A stretch of 7,761 nt of DNA from Thiotrichaceae bacterium (GTDB lineage: Bacteria > Pseudomonadota > Gammaproteobacteria > Thiotrichales > Thiotrichaceae). Below are positions 7,278 through 7,761 of this stretch, piece by piece; the stretch's first letter is position 1; every line of letters starts with the position of its first letter. Below the pieces are notes generated by a model. It had not been told where the DNA came from, ran no database searches, and was given only the letters and a program-made list of their open reading frames with translations. Both the position numbers and the translations under genes were made by a program. The stretch lies in contig JALVDQ010000397.1 in assembly GCA_027008885.1 (NCBI GenBank), positions 1 through 7,761 on the forward strand. The letters run 5' to 3'.

Positions 7278-7305
7278 GAGGACGGAAGACAGAGGACAGA
7301 AGACA
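7278..7305 (+). repeat. Tandem heptamers GARGACR, four copies
   Basis: GAGGACG, GAAGACA, GAGGACA and GAAGACA follow one another without spacers. A shorter version, GAGGACAGAGGAAA, occurs at 7541-7554 in the same place relative to the second copy of repeat D, so the heptamers belong to the larger repeat unit. Confidence 0.75.
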
Positions 7306-7312
7306 GACTTCC

Positions 7313-7342
7313 GTAGGTCGGGTTAGCCCAAGCGTAACCCGA
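7313..7342 (+). repeat. REP-like repeat B
   Basis: Headed by GTAGG (7313-7317). TCGGGTTA (7318-7325) pairs perfectly with TAACCCGA (7335-7342) across a 9-base loop. This GTAGGTCGGGTTA...TAACCCGAC form resembles intergenic repeats I associate with many gammaproteobacterial genomes. The closing CCTAC expected at the 3' end is missing. Confidence 0.75.
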
Positions 7343-7378
7343 CAAGAGCGTGGCACTCTATCTGGCTTACGTTGGAGT

Positions 7379-7411
7379 TGGATTACATTACGTTACCCTA
7401 ATCCAGGCTAC
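7379..7411 (+). repeat. REP-like repeat C
   Basis: TGGATTA (7379-7385) pairs with TAATCCA (7399-7405) across a 13-base loop, and GGCTAC follows at 7406-7411. The 5' head is degraded (no GTAG directly before the stem), so it looks like a decayed relative of repeat B. Confidence 0.6.
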
Positions 7412-7423
7412 GCATTGAACATG

Positions 7424-7504
7424 GTAGTCTGCATTGAGGATACGAACGCGGGATGCTGCGCTATTAGCCATTGCTCCCGTGTTTCGTTCCTCAATACAGA
7501 CTAC
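7424..7504. repeat. Long-stem inverted repeat element (E/D), 81 bp
   Basis: The left arm at 7424-7453 (GTAGTCTGCATTGAGGA...) and right arm at 7475-7504 (...TCCTCAATACAGACTAC) are reverse complements over 30 bases. There are two mismatched positions and one single-base bulge on each side. A 21-base loop separates them. The element starts with GTAG and ends with CTAC. It would fold into a very stable cruciform or RNA hairpin. Its right arm is also the start of repeat D copy 2. Confidence 0.8.
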
Positions 7505-7537
7505 GCAAAAATATATAAAAAAAGGGGGGGATGGGTA
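7475..7537 (+). repeat. Repeat D, copy 2
   Basis: Second copy of the unit at 7211-7274. It includes the right arm of the long-stem element, then an A-rich stretch, a run of seven G and ATGGGTA. It is followed directly by the heptamer remnant and repeat A copy 2, so D plus heptamers forms a direct repeat flanking B and C. Confidence 0.75.
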
Positions 7538-7551
7538 GCAGAGGACAGAGG

Positions 7552-7596
7552 AAAGTAGCCCGTATGAAGCCTTGCGGAATACGGGAATGATGCTAC
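7552..7596 (+). repeat. REP-like repeat A, copy 2
   Basis: Identical to 7159-7203 at 43 of 45 bases. Stems are CCCGTAT (7559-7565) with ATACGGG (7579-7585), and GTAGC (7555-7559) with GCTAC (7592-7596). Same orientation as copy 1, 393 bases apart. Confidence 0.85.
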
Positions 7597-7611
7597 TACC
7601 CGAGCAAACTG

Positions 7612-7623
7612 ACTAAATTTAGT
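7612..7623. repeat. 12-bp perfect palindrome
   Basis: ACTAAATTTAGT reads the same on both strands. It lies between the repeat array and the hairpin at 7654-7690. It could be a protein-binding site; A/T-rich palindromes of this size also arise by chance. Confidence 0.3.
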
Positions 7624-7653
7624 GAGCTTACCATTCACCAGTTCAAAAACCTG

Positions 7654-7690
7654 TCCAGCACCTAAATATGTTGTTCGTTTAGGTGCTGGA
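7654..7690. repeat. Perfect 13-bp hairpin near the right edge
   Basis: TCCAGCACCTAAA (7654-7666) pairs without error with TTTAGGTGCTGGA (7678-7690) over an 11-base loop. No T-run follows on the plus strand. On the minus strand four bases separate the stem from five T (complement of 7645-7649), so a weak terminator for a leftward gene beyond the edge is possible. A regulatory or mobile-element end is the alternative. The surrounding 7597-7761 has no convincing gene, only short open frames running off the window. Confidence 0.5.
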
Positions 7691-7761
7691 TCCGATCAGT
7701 TGTACCCACTTTAACAATCTTACGGCAGACAGATTTTACAAGTTTTCATCCCGTTCAAAAA

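Larger units (their letters stand above)
7159..7596. repeat. Composite array of REP-like palindromes, a long inverted repeat and heptamers
   Basis: About 440 bases after the last gene are filled almost wholly by repeat units. In order they are: a REP-like unit, half of a long-stem element, tandem heptamers, two other REP-like dyads, a full long-stem element, a heptamer remnant, and a second copy of the first REP-like unit. Several units begin with GTAG or end with CTAC. GTAG is the tetranucleotide head known for REP sequences mobilised by RAYT (TnpA-REP) proteins. No ORF of note is present, and no RAYT gene lies in the window. Confidence 0.8.

Noticed and set aside
7159..7596. CRISPR array
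   Set aside because: Repeats are palindromic and of different types, spacing is irregular, and there are no unique spacers of constant size or cas genes.
7654..7690. Rho-independent terminator of the plus-strand cluster
   Set aside because: No T-run follows the stem on the plus strand, and it lies more than 500 bases after the last gene.
7654..7690. Integron attC site
   Set aside because: The stem is perfect and short, lacks the RYYYAAC/GTTRRRY boxes and extrahelical bases, and no cassette-like gene adjoins it.
7132..7761. tRNA or other structured RNA gene in the terminal spacer
   Set aside because: No cloverleaf, T-loop GTTCRA in a matching arm, or anticodon stem could be assembled; the hairpins are explained by repeats.

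Overview
The window looks like chromosomal DNA from a gammaproteobacterium of moderate G+C. The evidence is the gene order aroQ-accB-accC-prmA, the AccB N-terminus ([14 protein letters not shown], close to the enterobacterial form) and AccC catalytic residues that fall on the E. coli numbering. GTAG-headed REP-like repeats at the right end fit a free-living gammaproteobacterium with many dispersed repeats. I cannot name a genus.

Left part (1-2856, minus strand): three genes of a BMP-family (NupNOPQ/RnsBACD-like) ABC importer, read right to left. They are a double-domain ATPase (start reassigned to GTG at 2856), a first permease (1331-216) and the N-terminal 72 residues of a second permease (216 to the window edge). 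The genes overlap by 11 bases and by 1 base, so they are almost certainly one operon and translationally coupled. The likely substrate class is nucleosides. The substrate-binding lipoprotein is not in the window.

Middle (2857-3130): a divergent intergenic region of about 270 bp holding both sets of promoters, several short dyads and a nested hairpin in the aroQ leader.

Right part (3131-7131, plus strand): aroQ (type II dehydroquinase), accB (biotin carboxyl carrier protein), accC (biotin carboxylase), prmA (L11 methyltransferase) and a zinc-ribbon/DUF3426 membrane protein. AroQ acts in the shikimate pathway. AccB and AccC form half of acetyl-CoA carboxylase, the first committed step of fatty acid synthesis. 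PrmA modifies the ribosome. Gaps are small (20, 83, 31 and 9 bases). The accB-accC gap is the longest and contains a hairpin.

Right end (7132-7761): no convincing complete gene. From 7159 to 7596 it is a dense composite of REP-like palindromes, an 81-bp long-stem inverted repeat, a second half copy of that element, and tandem GARGACR heptamers. After this comes a perfect 13-bp hairpin at 7654-7690 of unknown role. The genes are ordinary core genes. The repeat composite is the most unusual part, and I see no clear evidence of a new defence or metabolic system.
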